A DNA stretch of 64,000 nt from Elephas maximus indicus (lineage: Eukaryota; Chordata; Mammalia; Proboscidea; Elephantidae). Position numbers and translations under genes: made by a program. Numbering within the stretch: position 1 is the stretch's first letter; every line of letters begins with the position of its first letter. The stretch covers positions 61,094,532-61,158,531 of the forward strand of contig NC_064843.1 of NCBI RefSeq assembly GCF_024166365.1. The letters are read 5' to 3'. Below the pieces are notes generated by a model, which saw only the letters and a list, made by a program, of their open reading frames with translations, searched no databases and was not told where the DNA came from. Positions 40,046 to 51,574 of the stretch are shown here, piece after piece.

Positions 40046-42261
40046 TTTTTTTTAATTTTATTTTGCTTTAAGTGAAAGTTTACAAGTCAAGTCAGCCTCT
40101 TATACAAAATTTTATATACACCTTGCTATATACTCCTAGTTGCTCTCCCACTAATGAGACGGCACACTCCTTCCCTCCACTCTCTATTTTTGTGTCCATT
40201 TGGTCAGCTTCTGACCCCCTCTGTCCTCCCATCTCCCCTCCAGATGGGAGCTGCCCTCATAGTCTCATGTGTCTACTTGATCCAAGAAGCTCGCTCTTCA
40301 CCAGTATCATTTTCTATCCCATAGTCCAGTCCAATCCCTGTCTGAAGAGTTGGCTTTGGCAATGGTTCCTGTCTTAGGCTAGAGAAAGCCTGGGGACCAT
40401 GACCTCCGGAGTCCTTCTAGTCTCAGTCAAACCATTAAGTCTGGTCTTTTTACGAGAATTTGAAGTCTGCATCCCACTGCTCTCCTGCTTCCTCAGGGGT
40501 TTTCTGTTGTGTTCCTTGCCAGGGCAGTCATCGATTGTACCCAGGCACCATCTGGTTCTGGTCTCAGGCTGATGTAGTCTCTGGTTTATGTGGCCCTTTC
40601 TGTCTCTTGGGCTGGTAATTACCTTGTGTCCGTGGTGTTCTTCATTCTCCTTTGCTCCAGGTGGGTTGAGACCAATTGATGCATGTTAGATGGCTGGTTG
40701 CTAGCATTTAAGACCCCAGGTGCCACTCTCCAAAGTGGAATGCAGTATGTTTTCTTAATAGATTTTATTGTGCCAATTGACTTAGATGTCCCCTGGAGCC
40801 ATGGTCCCCAAACCCCCACCCTATGCTGGACTTCGAAGCGTTCAATTTATTCAGGAAATTTCTTTGCTTTTAGTTTAGTCCAGTTGTGCTGATCTCACCT
40901 GTATTGTGTGTTGTCTTTCCCTTCACCTAAAGTAGTTCTTATCTACTATCTAATTAATGAATACCCCTCTCCTACCCTCCCTCCTCTTGTAACCATCAAC
41001 CAATATTTTCATCTATGCTTAAACTATTTTTTGAGTTCTTGTAATGGTGGTCTTATCCGATATTTGTCCTTTTGGAATTGACTAATATCCCTCAGCATAA
41101 TGCCTTCCAAATTCCTCCATGTTATGAAATGTTTCACAGATTCATTGTTGTTCTTTATCGATGCATAGTATTCCATTGTGTGAATATACCATAATTTATC
41201 TATCCATTGATGGACACCTTGGCTGCATCCATCTTTTTGCTATTGTAAACAGTGCAGCAGTGAACATGAGTGTGCATTTATCTGTTTGTGTGATGGCTAC
41301 CTGAATGTCTTCTTTAGTGAAGTGCCTGTTCATATCCTTTGCACATTTTTTCATTGAGTTATTTGTCTTTTTGCAGTTGAGTTTTTGTAGTAACATGTAG
41401 ATTTTAGAGATCAGCTGCTGATCAGAAATGTTATAGCTAAAAACTTTTTCCCAATCTGTGGGTAATATTTTTACTCTTTTGGTAAAGTCTTTGGATGAGC
41501 ATAAATGTTTGACTCTTAGGAGCTTCCAGTTATCTAATTTCTCTTCTAGTTTTCATACAGTTCTGGTAATGTTTTGTATACTGTTTGTGCCATGTGTTAG
41601 GGCTCCTGGCATTGTCTCTGTTTTTTCTTCCATGATCTTTATCATTTTAGATTTCATATTTAGGTCCTTGATCCATTTTGAGTTGGTTTTTGTGCGTGGT
41701 GTGATACATGGGTCTTGTTTAATTTTTTTCCAGCTGGATATCCAGTTATGCCAGCACCATTTGTTAAACAGACTGTCTTTTCCCCATTTAACTGACTTTG
41801 GGCCTTTGTCAAATATCAGCTGCTCATATGTGGACAGATTTACGTCTCTTTTGCTTTCTTGCAGTTGTGTCTTATAGTTTTCTTTGTACAGGTCTTTTAC
41901 ATCCTTGGTTAGATTTATTCCTGAGTATTTTATCTTCTTAGGGGCCGTTGCTAATGGTATTGATTTGGTGATTTCCTCTTAGTTGCTCTCTTTTTTGGTA
42001 TAGAGGAATCCAACTGATTCATGTATGTTTATCTTGTATCCTGATACTCTGACAAACTCTTCTATTAGTTTCAGTAGTTTTCTTGTGTAGATTCTTTAGG
42101 TTTTTCTGTGTATAAGATCATGTCATCTGCAAACAGAGATACTTTTACTTCTTTTTTGACAATTTGGATGCCTTTATTTCTTTATCTAGCCTAATAGTTC
42201 TGGCTAGGACCTCCAGCACAGTGTTGAATAAGAGTGGTGATAAAGGGCATCCTTGTCTGAG
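40046..42261 (-). mobile_element. L1 3' half (ORF2 end plus 3' UTR), antisense
   Basis: The T-run at 40046 is the poly(A) tail. The 3' UTR runs to about 40950, and ORF2 C-terminal text follows in antisense. At 42180-42260 it matches the complement of 62500-62560 of the L1 at the right end of the window. It stops abruptly at 42260. Decayed frames only. Confidence 0.85.
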
Positions 42262-42630
42262 AACCACATGATCTTATCAATTCATGCAGAAAAGGCATTC
42301 AACAAAGTCCAGCACCCATTAATATAAAAAACCTCAGCAAGACAGGAATAGAAGGGAAATTCCTCGACATAGTAAAGGGCAATTTATACAATGCCAACAA
42401 CCAACATAATGCTAAATGGAGAGAGTCTGAAATCATTCCTCTTGAGAATAGGAACCAGATAAGGAGCTGGTTGGATGGGCACAGGAAACCCGGGTGGGAA
42501 GGGGGAGTGTGCTGTCACTGTATAGGGATTGCAACTAGTGTCACGGAACAATATGTGTATAAATTTTTGTATGAGAAATTAACTTGAGCTGTAAACTTTC
42601 ACCTAAAGCACAATTAAAAACAACAAAAAA
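42262..42630 (+). mobile_element. L1 ORF2 segment in opposite orientation, joined to an L1 3' end
   Basis: 42262-42462 matches L1 text at 62305-62509 in the sense direction. At about 42463 it jumps to a different L1 3' end (TTGCAACTAGTGTCACGGAA, then CTGTAAACTTTCACCTAAAG and an A-rich tail to about 42630). The ORF2 piece is the part of L1 directly upstream of the antisense piece that ends at 42261. Confidence 0.8.
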
Positions 42631-42639
42631 AAGGGATAA

Positions 42640-43130
42640 TGGAAGTGATAATGGTGGCATAACGTGAGAAACGTAATCAACGTTATTGAGTTGTAAGTGT
42701 GGAAGTTGTGTTGGTGGATGTTTTGGTGTGTAGGTTTTCACGACAATGGAAAATGAGGGAAAAATGTAAACAGGATTGATATTAGCATTAGAATGTAAGA
42801 TCAACTCATATTGCAGCTGGGTTATGGAAAGCCACCTCAGAGAGGAAATGTATTGGGCCATCAAAACTTTACTGCAGCCCAACTTTAAGTGTACTCACCG
42901 ACATTGTGTTTGTGAGAGTGTGTTTACCACAAAGCGGATCAGCTAGCCCTATGGTCAGAGAGAATAGAGACACCTGGCAAAGTGCGGAGGTGCCATCCAA
43001 GCATTGCCCATCTTCAGTTTCTTTGCCTTGGTTTCTCCACAGTGGGTGAGGGCACTCAGGCTCCAGAAGCTGCGTGGCTTCTCGATATGCAGTATTTTGA
43101 ATCCTGAACAAGCGTGCTCAGCAATAGTAA
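42640..43130. other. Intergenic, no feature recognised
   Basis: No convincing repeat or gene. The open frames of 80-113 codons on the minus strand have no recognisable family. Confidence 0.4.
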
Positions 43131-43134
43131 TTTT

Positions 43135-43700
43135 AATAAAGATGGCTGATCTGTACTGAGCACATACATGTATGTCAGATACTCCCCAGTGTTTTGCACA
43201 TACTAATTCACTGAGAACAACTCATTGGGTTATGTCCATTATTTGTTGTTGTTAGCTGCCGTGGAGTTGCCGTCCCATGGTGACCTCCTGCACAATGGCA
43301 TACAATGCTGCCCCGTCCTGCGCCATCCCCATGATTCGTTGCAGATTGGAACGTTGTGGTCTGTAGGGTTTGCTTTGGCTGATTTTTGGAAGTAAATTGC
43401 CAGCCCTTTCTTCCTAGTTCATGTTAGTCTGGAAGCTCCACTGACAGCTGTTTGAACATCACAGCCACGTGCAAGCCTCTGCTGACAGGTTGTGGCTATG
43501 CATGAGGTGTGTTGGGCTGAGAATGGAACCGGGGTCTCCTGCGTGAAAGGCGAGAATTCTACCACTGAATCATCGATCCCTCATCCCTAATTTACAGATG
43601 AGGAAACTGAGGCATGGAGTAGTTTAGATAACTTGCCTGAGGTCATGCAGCTACTAAGCAGTGGAAGCTGGGTTTCCCACCCTGGTCCTCTGATTCTTCA
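43135..43700 (+). mobile_element. MIR SINE split by a younger SINE
   Basis: GTACTGAGCACATACATGTA to AACTCATTGGGTTATGTCCA is the first half. CCTAATTTACAGATGAGGAA and ACTGAGGCATGGAGTAGTTT form the second. The gap is filled by the SINE at about 43246-43580. Confidence 0.75.
43246..43580 (-). mobile_element. SINE with tRNA-Gly-derived head and RTE-type tail
   Basis: Read on the minus strand, the head at about 43580-43520 is GATCGATGATTCAGTGGTAG, then AATTCTCGCC, a TTTCACG loop, and the B box GGTTCCATTCT. This is clearly tRNA-Gly (TGGTTCAGTGGTAGAATTCTCGCC...). The body continues to AATCTGCAACGAATCATGGG and GGATGGCGCAGGACGGGGCA, and the tail ends GCAGCTAACAACAACAA. It therefore joins a tRNA-Gly promoter to an RTE-like 3' tail. 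The A and B boxes are still legible. It is not a working tRNA gene. Confidence 0.85.
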
Positions 43701-44519
43701 ACCTCGTGCCACTTCCCTCAAATCCACCTTCTGAAAGCTGGGCTTTCCATCTCGCTTGTCTACAAAGAGAGAACGTGATGGTGCCTTGACCACAGTGGGT
43801 GTGGAGGCTACATTCCACTTAAAGATGTGTTTATTTATGTCTGCAGAATGTTAAAAAATTTTGAGTTTTATTTCAAGTTTTGGAGATTTTACATAAATAC
43901 CAATATTTTCTTCCTTTGAGTAATGTGAAAAGCTACCATTCTGAGCCCCCATTTCCACACGGCAACAACTGGCTGATCCCCACAGTCGCCTCTAGACTCC
44001 AAGGCTTTAGAACAGTGGCACGGGATGCCTTGGTGGGGGGTGGTTCTCTCCCACCACGACTCTATCAGAAGAGAGAACATCGGACTGTGCTTAGCCCACT
44101 TGACCATTTTTTCACTGCCTGGCCTACAGACACAGCTGGACTGCTCAGCTGTTAACTTTCCTCTGCACATTAATTAATTGGCATTTTGGACTCCTTTCTC
44201 AGTGTCTGTGAGCCTGAAGAGTTGGGCCCAACTTCAAGAACTGGGTTTGCTTTGCTAGTGCTGATGCAGTCCCTTCCTAAGCCTGCGGAGGTGAGGAAGG
44301 TGGGAATTTGCCAAGGTGAAGGCCACCTGTTGTCTTTCAGAGAACCCCCTCAGCATCACCTCGCAGGTCAAACCCTTAGCTTCTGAAGGTTTATGGTTAG
44401 GAGTGGTTGGCCTACAACTAGTCTGAACACCAGTGGATAGTGAGAACAGGGGGCCATTTATCCATAGAGCCAGCTGGTGGGTCATTTAAACAGAGCAGAC
44501 GGGCAGGGGGCTGGGCTGA

Positions 44520-44940
44520 AAAGAGATGCACAAGGTTCTATTTCTGACCAAATGTGTGTGTCCTGAGGCAAGTCGGTTTACCTCGTGGGCCTAGGATTCC
44601 TCATCTGACATAAAAGGAGCTTGGTCTGGTGTTCTTCCGGGCCCTTGCAGTGTAAAGTTCTGTGATACTTTGGCAAAATGAAAATTATGCAAAGATATGT
44701 TTCTAAATGACGGCAACGATAAGTAATGAAATACATAATGTTGTGTTTTGAGAAATCATGCATAATCCATAATTGCATTTATGTGAAGTTCAAAATTAGA
44801 CAGAAATCATCTGTGTGACGGAGGTCAGAAAGCTAGTTATCTTTGGAGGGAGGTTGACTGGGAGGGGGTATGAGGCAGCCTTCTGGGTGCTGGAAATGTC
44901 CTGTATTGTTCCTAAAGCCAATACCATGGTTAAAAATTAA
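44520..44940 (+). mobile_element. MIR and old L1 3' remnants
   Basis: CTGAGGCAAGTCGGTTTACC and ATTCCTCATCTGACATAAAA are MIR landmarks (about 44520-44670). The following text to about 44940 resembles an old L1 3' end. A GA-rich simple repeat follows at 44990-45060. Confidence 0.5.
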
Positions 44941-45517
44941 GTTTCCTGTTTTTGAGCTCATAGGTTAGTATATAACAAAATGTTTCTCAGAAGGGAGGGA
45001 AGGAGAGAGGGAGGAAGTAAAAAAAGGAAGGAAGAAAGAGGAGAGAGGAGGACAGCGGGAGGTTGTGGTTGCTTTGTGGCTTGTCAGAAGCATTTCCCAA
45101 AGTGTCTTTTTGGAACATTAGACCCTCCATTGTCTCTGTCAATACAGATTCTGCTTAGAAAGGGTGTGGGAAAGGCTGGGTGAAACAAAGAAAGCAGGTT
45201 TATTTTTTATGGAACTTCTGCAAGACTTCAGTAGGATTGTGACTTCCCAGGAAGGCCTTGCGTGTAGCATTTCCTGCACTTACGTGGCTACAGAACTTTT
45301 TTGTCACAAAATGTCTCTCAGGACTGATGTCCTTCAGGGCTCTGGTTTAGGGAACTCTGTTTGAAATATAGGCAACAACTGTAAAATGTAACTCTTGATC
45401 ACATGCAGTTGTGGCTGGTTAAATATGAGGACACTGAATCAATAAATAATTCCTTTCATTTTTTTCCAGCCCTTTTGTTAGAATATTTTAAAGCAGCTTT
45501 GCTGGAAACAAATACAA

Positions 45518-45656
45518 AAACCAGAAACACCCGTTGCCGTCGAGTGGATTCTGACTCACAGTGTCTCTATGGGACAGAGTAGAACTAACTGCTCCATAGG
45601 GTTTCCAAGGAGTGCCTGGTGGATTCCAGCTCCCGACCTTTTGGTTAGCTGATTTT
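45518..45656 (-). mobile_element. AfroSINE, antisense, 5'-truncated
   Basis: ACCAGAAACACCCGTTGCCG, TGGATTCTGACTCACAGTGT, CCATAGGGTTTCCAAGGAGT, CCCGACCTTTTGGTTAGCTG. The head is missing at the high end. Confidence 0.88.
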
Positions 45657-46365
45657 CCTGAACAGGCCAGGTCTCAGAATTTTATTCTCCTGCAGAGAAG
45701 CACGTCAGCTGGTTTGCAGTGACCATCGTCACAACCTGTCCCCAGGGGAAGATGTGCTGCCCCTGCACCCCAAATGCCATCTTCACTCTGACCATATAGG
45801 AAGAGTTAAGGTCCAATTTTGTGAATGCTGTAACCTGGCTGGCTTGCCGTGTCAGATTATTAATGGACTCTTTTCTCTCTTTCTGGGGCAGGATAAAAAA
45901 TGTCGGTACTCACTTCTCCAAGAGGGAAGACAGAAGTGGTTCATTGCCGAAGAACAGAATTGCAGGATGTTTATTGTATTAAGAACCTCACAAGAAAATT
46001 CACCCAGAAGCTATTTGGGAGGCTTAACATCATCTATCTTCTGTAAGTACACAGCTAAGTAAGCTCCAGAATATTTGTCAGGCTTCTCCCCCACGGGAGA
46101 GCTCCGACTCCTGCATCCTTGTGGGGCTTCCAGCCAGGACACGGGGCGCTCATGCACAGTGAAAACACAGGTAGCGAGAAAATCTGTCCTGATGAGCTCT
46201 CGGGACAGCCAGATCTCTAAATTCTGTGACAACGGGCAAATCAAAAGGGTTTCCCGTGGGTTAGGATTCAGGCAAGCTTTGTCAAATCTCAATTGCATTG
46301 CTAACTAGTGGAGTCCCTTGGGGCAAGCTAGTGATTCTAGCTACCAGATTTGAGGATTTATTTTG

Positions 46366-46530
46366 TTTGCCTCTGTGCTCTGTAGACACCATCTCATTTA
46401 ATCCTTCTGATTTCTTTCAGAGCTAGCCACTGTCATGTCAATTTTATAGATGTGAAAACTGAGGCCTTCCCAAGGTTAAACAGCTGGCAAGCGGCAGAGC
46501 CTGGCTTTGCACTTAACCACTGCATGGTGT
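46366..46530 (+). mobile_element. MIR SINE
   Basis: CTCATTTAATCCTTCTGATT, TATAGATGTGAAAACTGAGG and AACAGCTGGCAAGCGGCAGA match MIR in order. Confidence 0.7.
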
Positions 46531-46929
46531 GCTTCTAAACTTAAAATAGGCTAGGATTTTTGGTTTTTTTTTTTAAACTTTGTTCTCCTATACCTTCTCT
46601 GAACACCAGAATATAAATATTTTGTAATATGTTCCTTATTATTTTTATTGAAAAATTAAAAGCCCCTCATTTTGGATTTCGTAAAGTTTTATGTTGAATA
46701 CAATTGTAATGTTTAAACTGAAACCAGCCTAAGACATTATAAGTGTGCAGTTTCTGTTTGCCACAGTGATGAGTGTGTCATGAATTAGCATAATTTTACT
46801 GGAGGGCAGTAGAGCAATGTGTATAAAATGCTTTTAAAATATTTATACCAATGAAATTATTTCAGTATTGGCGTTGTGGTAGATTACACACCTTAATCAC
46901 TCCCTCTGGATGGAAACAACTGAAATGGT

Positions 46930-46967
46930 GACACACACACACATGTGCCACACACATACGCACACAA
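46930..46967. repeat. CA-rich microsatellite
   Basis: Imperfect ACAC runs broken by ATGTGCC and ATACG. Short and not notable. Confidence 0.8.
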
Positions 46968-47039
46968 CTTAAGGACTGTGCAGAGAACATTATAAAATGA
47001 AATCAGGAAATCCAGGGGGTAAGCAGAAACCAACGTCAA

Positions 47040-49168
47040 CTTTCTCTTTGAGGATTTTTGCCATGTTCTAGAAACCTCCTGCTTCTGTTTTGACAGCTTT
47101 GCAATAAATGCGAGCGGGCGCAGCAGCTACTGGCGTGTGAACTGGGGAGTCTGTTCACTCTTCTTGCGGGGCTGATGGGGATGTAGGCAGTTTTTGGTGA
47201 GGTGATGAATCTGTCCAGCTGGTCACCTGGGCGTGGGTGTGGGGGTATTCTCCCTGGTCGTTGGGTTTGGTGTTTTATGTGTGCTCTGCTGCTTGCTGCT
47301 TGCTGGTTGGTCGGGGTGCAGGTGCCTGGGTCCTTAGTCACTGAGTGTGTGGTGCAGAGACTCCTACCTACGGTCGTGGGTGGGTAGGGCGGCATGGGGG
47401 TTTTTGGAGCAGGAACATGTATCTGGCTGTAGTGGGGGTCAAGGCAGGGGGCTACCGGCTGCCCCAGTGGAGGGTATGCCCTTGTCCTCTAGAGCACTTT
47501 CTCACCATGGTGTTATAATCCCACCCAAGTGATTGGGTGGGACTGTGTGAACAGGGTAATTGTGGCCAACCAAGGGGATTGGTCAGTTTTGCCATCCTGC
47601 TGGGCTTGAAATGAGCCACCCCAGAGGCAGGAAGGAGAAGATCCCCACCACTACCAAGGAAGAACAGCCAGGAATGGAGAGCGATGAGAAGCTCCTGGAA
47701 CCAGCAGACTGAAAGAGAGAGAGAGAGAGCTCTTGAGAAGCGGCGGCAGAGAAACGATGGCATGGTGGGCTTCCCAGCCCACTAAGCGGGAAAGCTGAGT
47801 GCCTAGGGTGCCTCTGAGGACTTATTGGTCAGGGGCTAAAAGAGCTTTGTAACACTTGCCTAAGCAGAACAGAGGCCTAGGGCTGGGGGGTGGTGGGGTG
47901 GGGGTGGGGGGGGGGGTGTCCCTGTGAGCACAGCTGAAAAGAGGCAGTCCTGATGGACGAACTGTATCCTGAACGTTCCTGAGCCTGAATTGTAACCTGT
48001 TACTTCCCTAACAAACGCCATAATCATCAGTATCGTCTGTGCGTTCTTTGTGGCCATCACAACGAATCATCAAACCCAGCAGAGAAGTAGAGGGTATGGT
48101 GGGAAGGACGGCTGGTGTTAGGAATGGTAAAGATGGTGAATAGAGGAGGCATGTTGGACCTCCTCCTCATAGGAATCAGCCTGGGGCTGTTGGTATTGAT
48201 TCTCCTTCCCCCTCCCCGACCCCGCCGTGAAGCTATAGCAGGTCAGACGCCACCCCCACACCATTTCGACAATTGCGTCGTTGGGGTGGGGGGTAGTGCA
48301 GTCAGTCCTTGGGTGCCTGGTACAGGTGGCTGGAGGGATTGGGGGGTGCCACTGGTCTCAGGTCCCTGTCGTGGGCGGCTAGATGGAGTGGGTGGTATCA
48401 CGGACGCTCAGGCCCCTGGTGTGGGTGGTTGAGGCCCCTTGTAGGGAGCAGGGTAGTGTCAGATGTCACAGACCTGCTGCTCCCACTTGGGTGCTGCAGG
48501 TGAAAATAGGCTTCAGCTGGGAACCCTGCCCGCTGTGTCCTAACGAGGGCCTGCCGTGCTGGGTCGGCCAGCAAGGCACTGGCGTGGGTGGCTGGAGGGG
48601 GTGGAGGTTGCTGCAGGCCTGTGGACCCCCTGTGCCTGTGGCTGGGTGAAGCGGCGGGTGCCTCCGGACTGGGGCCATGAGTTCCCCTCTTAGGGCACTT
48701 GTTGATGCCGAATGGTGTCAGAATAGGGAGGAGGATGGGTGAGGGGAAGGGACTGCTCCTCGGTCTGTGGAGCTCTGGTGGAGGTAGGGCTGTGGCACGT
48801 GAGGTGGGTTGCGAGCATGCACCTGACTTTTGCAGGTCTGCTATCACTCCTGTTTGGTTCTGGAGGTGCGTGCAGAGTCGTTCGTGCTCAGATGGGGTGG
48901 GTTTCAGCTTGGGATGCCGTTGCTTGCCTGAATATGTCCATGCTGTGCCGATTCAGCTAGCTGGATGCTGGGATCTGTAATTCTCCATTTCCTCTGTATT
49001 TGAATTGTCTCTTCTTCTACCTGTCACTGAGTCTGATTCTTCAGCTTTGTCTTTGATGCTTAGGGTTCCTAGTTTGTCATACATATCTGGTTCACTTGTT
49101 TTTTCGGGTTTTTGTTGCGAAAGGGATGACATGAAGCGTCTGACTATTTCACCATCATGGCCCTGCCT
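47040..49168 (-). mobile_element. L1 5' UTR, antisense, interrupted by an LTR-like element
   Basis: On the minus strand the high end starts GGCAGGGCCATGATGGTGAA, the typical L1 5' start with a YY1-like core. It continues through AACAAAAACCCGAAAAAACA and AACAAGTGCCCTAAGAGG. The G/T-rich text at 47040-47480 looks like a continuation beyond the interruption at about 47485-48230. The 5' end is complete. Nothing of ORF1 was recognised. Confidence 0.6.
47485..48230 (+). mobile_element. LTR-like element fossil
   Basis: A TTACTTCCCTAACAAACGCC poly(A)-region-like stretch is followed by CAAACCCAGCAGAGAAGTAG and one copy of the unit that is expanded at 29762-30770. It resembles an LTR with adjoining internal sequence. 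Broken, middle-aged by its divergence from the other copy. Family not recognised. A GA run lies at 47710-47730. Confidence 0.45.
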
Positions 49169-49299
49169 TTCATAAGAAGTCCTGCAACTTCTACTAAGTC
49201 TCTTAGAGTGCTTCTTCTCAGAAGCCAGATGTTCTGCTGTTAAAAGCTCAAGTCACATGGCCACACGCAGGTACTTCACTTTACAGCCTCATCAAGCTC

Positions 49300-49525
49300 C
49301 CAGCTGGTAGCCAGTATCAACTACCAGCCATGTGAGTGGACCGTTTTAGACACTGAGTCTTCTGGTGACTCCAGCCCCAGCGATATTGACCGCCATCACA
49401 TGAGAGGCCCCAAGCAGAGGCTACTCAGTTGAACCCAGTCAACCCACAGAACCATGAGAGATACTAATACATTGTTTTTTAAGCCACTAAGCTTTGGGGT
49501 GGTTTGTTACATATGAATTGATAAC
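49300..49525 (+). mobile_element. MaLR-type LTR fossil, 3' part
   Basis: CAACCCACAGAACCATGAGA and TTAAGCCACTAAGCTTTGGG followed by GTGGTTTGTTAC are the familiar end of MLT1-type LTRs. Ancient and partial. Confidence 0.55.
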
Positions 49526-49559
49526 TGGAACAGAGAGTAAAGACTTTGTTAGGAATGTG

Positions 49560-50620
49560 TGTTAACATGGTTAGGATAATCATTAAAAGAATAGGTGTAG
49601 AAATTTAACTTCTGATCTATAAAGGGAGAAATGGAATGAGAAATTAAAAAAAAAACCCTCAACTAAAACAAGGCAAGGAAAAAAAAGAAGAAGAAATAAG
49701 ACATGTTAAAATCACATAATAATAAGCTAGAAGAAATTGAACTGTATCAGTAATCACAGTAAATGTATTTGGACAAAATTTTCCAGTTAAAAGATAAATT
49801 TAGGCCTATTGGATGAAAAAAACAAAACAAAAAGGAATCGTATTTTATTTACAAAAGACACCTAAGACATCAAGATCTAGAAAGCTTTAAAGCCTGTGTT
49901 TTGGGAAAAAAAGATATGCCAGCCAAAACCTCATACCCTCAAAAAAAGCTAATGGTGCTATAATATCAGACAAAATATACCTTAGGGCAAAAAGCATTAC
50001 TAGCAATAAAGAGGACAACTATATAATAATACAAGGTTGTTGAGGGCGATATGATAGCTTTATACTCGTATGCTCCTAATAACAAGTCCTAAAATACATA
50101 AAGCAAAAACTGGTAGAACCAAAAGATGAAATAACATATTCAGCATTATAGTGGGAGCTTTTAACATACCCCTTTTAGTAAATGGGAGATCAAGCAAACT
50201 AAAAATCAGTAAAGATATAAAAGACTTGAACAACAACACAAAGAATTTGATCTAATGGACATATGTAGAATATTGTATCCAATATTAGGGAATACATAAT
50301 CTTATCAAAAAGACGTGGAAATATATTTAAAGAGTGTCTGCCTCTAGGGCCATGAAATAGACTAAAAAATTTTGTGGTTAGTATCATACAGAATGCATTA
50401 TGTGACCACAATGCAATGGAGTTAGAAATCAATACCAGAAGATAATCAGGAAACCTCCATATGTCTGGAAATTTTAATATGCAATTATAAATAATCATGG
50501 GTCAAAAATGATATAAAATGGAAGTTGGAATGCATTAAAAGCTGAATGAATATAAAAATATCACAGATTTAAATTTGTGTAATACTGCTAAAGCAAGTGT
50601 TGAAGTTGATCACAGTGGAG
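49560..50620 (+). mobile_element. Old L1 ORF2 5' region
   Basis: GTAAATGTATTTGGACAAAA, TACAAAAGACACCTAAGACA and GCTAATGGTGCTATAATATC follow the order of L1 endonuclease text (compare 60560-60780). Highly decayed. Confidence 0.65.
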
Positions 50621-50639
50621 GCTTCCATACTTCCCTGTG

Positions 50640-51480
50640 TTCACCAGGTATCTTTGTTGTCTTCCCCCTGATGTAGCCCTCACTTTTTAATTCTGGGCTG
50701 GGCCTGTGACTTAACCAGTGGAATATGATGGAAGTGGTGCTGTGCTTGTCCAAGCCCAAGCCTTAAGGTGGCCCGGCAGCAGGGCTGGTACTAGGGTGAG
50801 GCATGCAAGGCATCCAGGGTATTCGCATTCAGGTGCCAACCCTATGTGAACCTGAGAGTGAGCCGCTCCTTAAATTTTGAAACCTGGTGCCCCTCATCCT
50901 AGTCCTACCTGGTAGCTTTTGATTTTGGGCTTTTGGGAGGTGTGAGCTACTGTGTAGAAAGCCTGGCTACTCTGCTGGAGAGACTAGGTGGAGAAACCAC
51001 GTGTAGAGGGCGTATCACAAGGGAGGAATAGTGTGACTCCACAGAGAATTGAGTAACCTAGCACAGGAGGAACCAAGGCCCCCGGGACATTGTGTCAGCA
51101 GTTCCAGCCACTTGAGCCACCCTACTTGATGCACAGGGAATCCCTGCATTGTTTGAACCCACCCAGAAGCACCTCAGAAGACAGGCCGGGCAATCTGCTT
51201 CCAAAAGATTACAGCCTGGAAAACCGTATGGACAGCAGTTCTCTGACACCCACGGGGTTACATAGGGTTGACAGGAGTTGAAATCAGCTTGATGGCAACT
51301 GGTATCTTTTTTGTTTGTTTGTTTTAATTGAGGCACAAGAGGTGAGTGAATAAGCCATCTTGAAGGTTCTAACCCCAGCAGATATCCCCCCGTACCCTGT
51401 CTGAGTTTCTAACCAATAGAGAGGTGAGCAAGTATAACAGTGGTGGAATTTAGTCGTTAAATTTGGAGCGGTTTGTTATG
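50640..51480 (+). mobile_element. MLT1-like (MaLR) LTR fossil with a SINE insertion
   Basis: GGGCTGGGCCTGTGACTTAA, CTGCTGGAGAGACTAGGTGG and the closing GGTTTGTTATGTAGAGACAG follow an MLT1-type LTR. Ancient. An AfroSINE lies inside at about 51140-51310. Confidence 0.6.
51140..51310 (+). mobile_element. AfroSINE, long form, 5'-shortened
   Basis: TTTGAACCCACCCAGAAGCA, GACAGGCCGGGCAATCTGCT, ACACCCACGGGGTTACATAG, TTGAAATCAGCTTGATGGCA. The first part of the head is missing or diverged. Confidence 0.82.
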
Positions 51481-51574
51481 TAGAGACAGATGACCAAAAC
51501 AGCAGATCTTAGAGGAAACCTGTAACCATAAATGCTCACAGCAGAAAAGAAGAAAGGCCAGAACTTAACATTCT

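Noticed and set aside
43520-43580. Possible tRNA-Gly gene on the minus strand
   Set aside because: The acceptor stem does not pair, the loop is altered and the sequence runs on into a SINE body. It is a SINE head.
45754-46062. A 102-codon open frame as a possible CFAP61 or novel exon
   Set aside because: No match to any family I know, no good splice sites at its ends and no codon pattern to support it.
47036-47763. Minus-strand frames of 103-119 codons
   Set aside because: They lie in L1 5' UTR and LTR-like sequence and have no domain.
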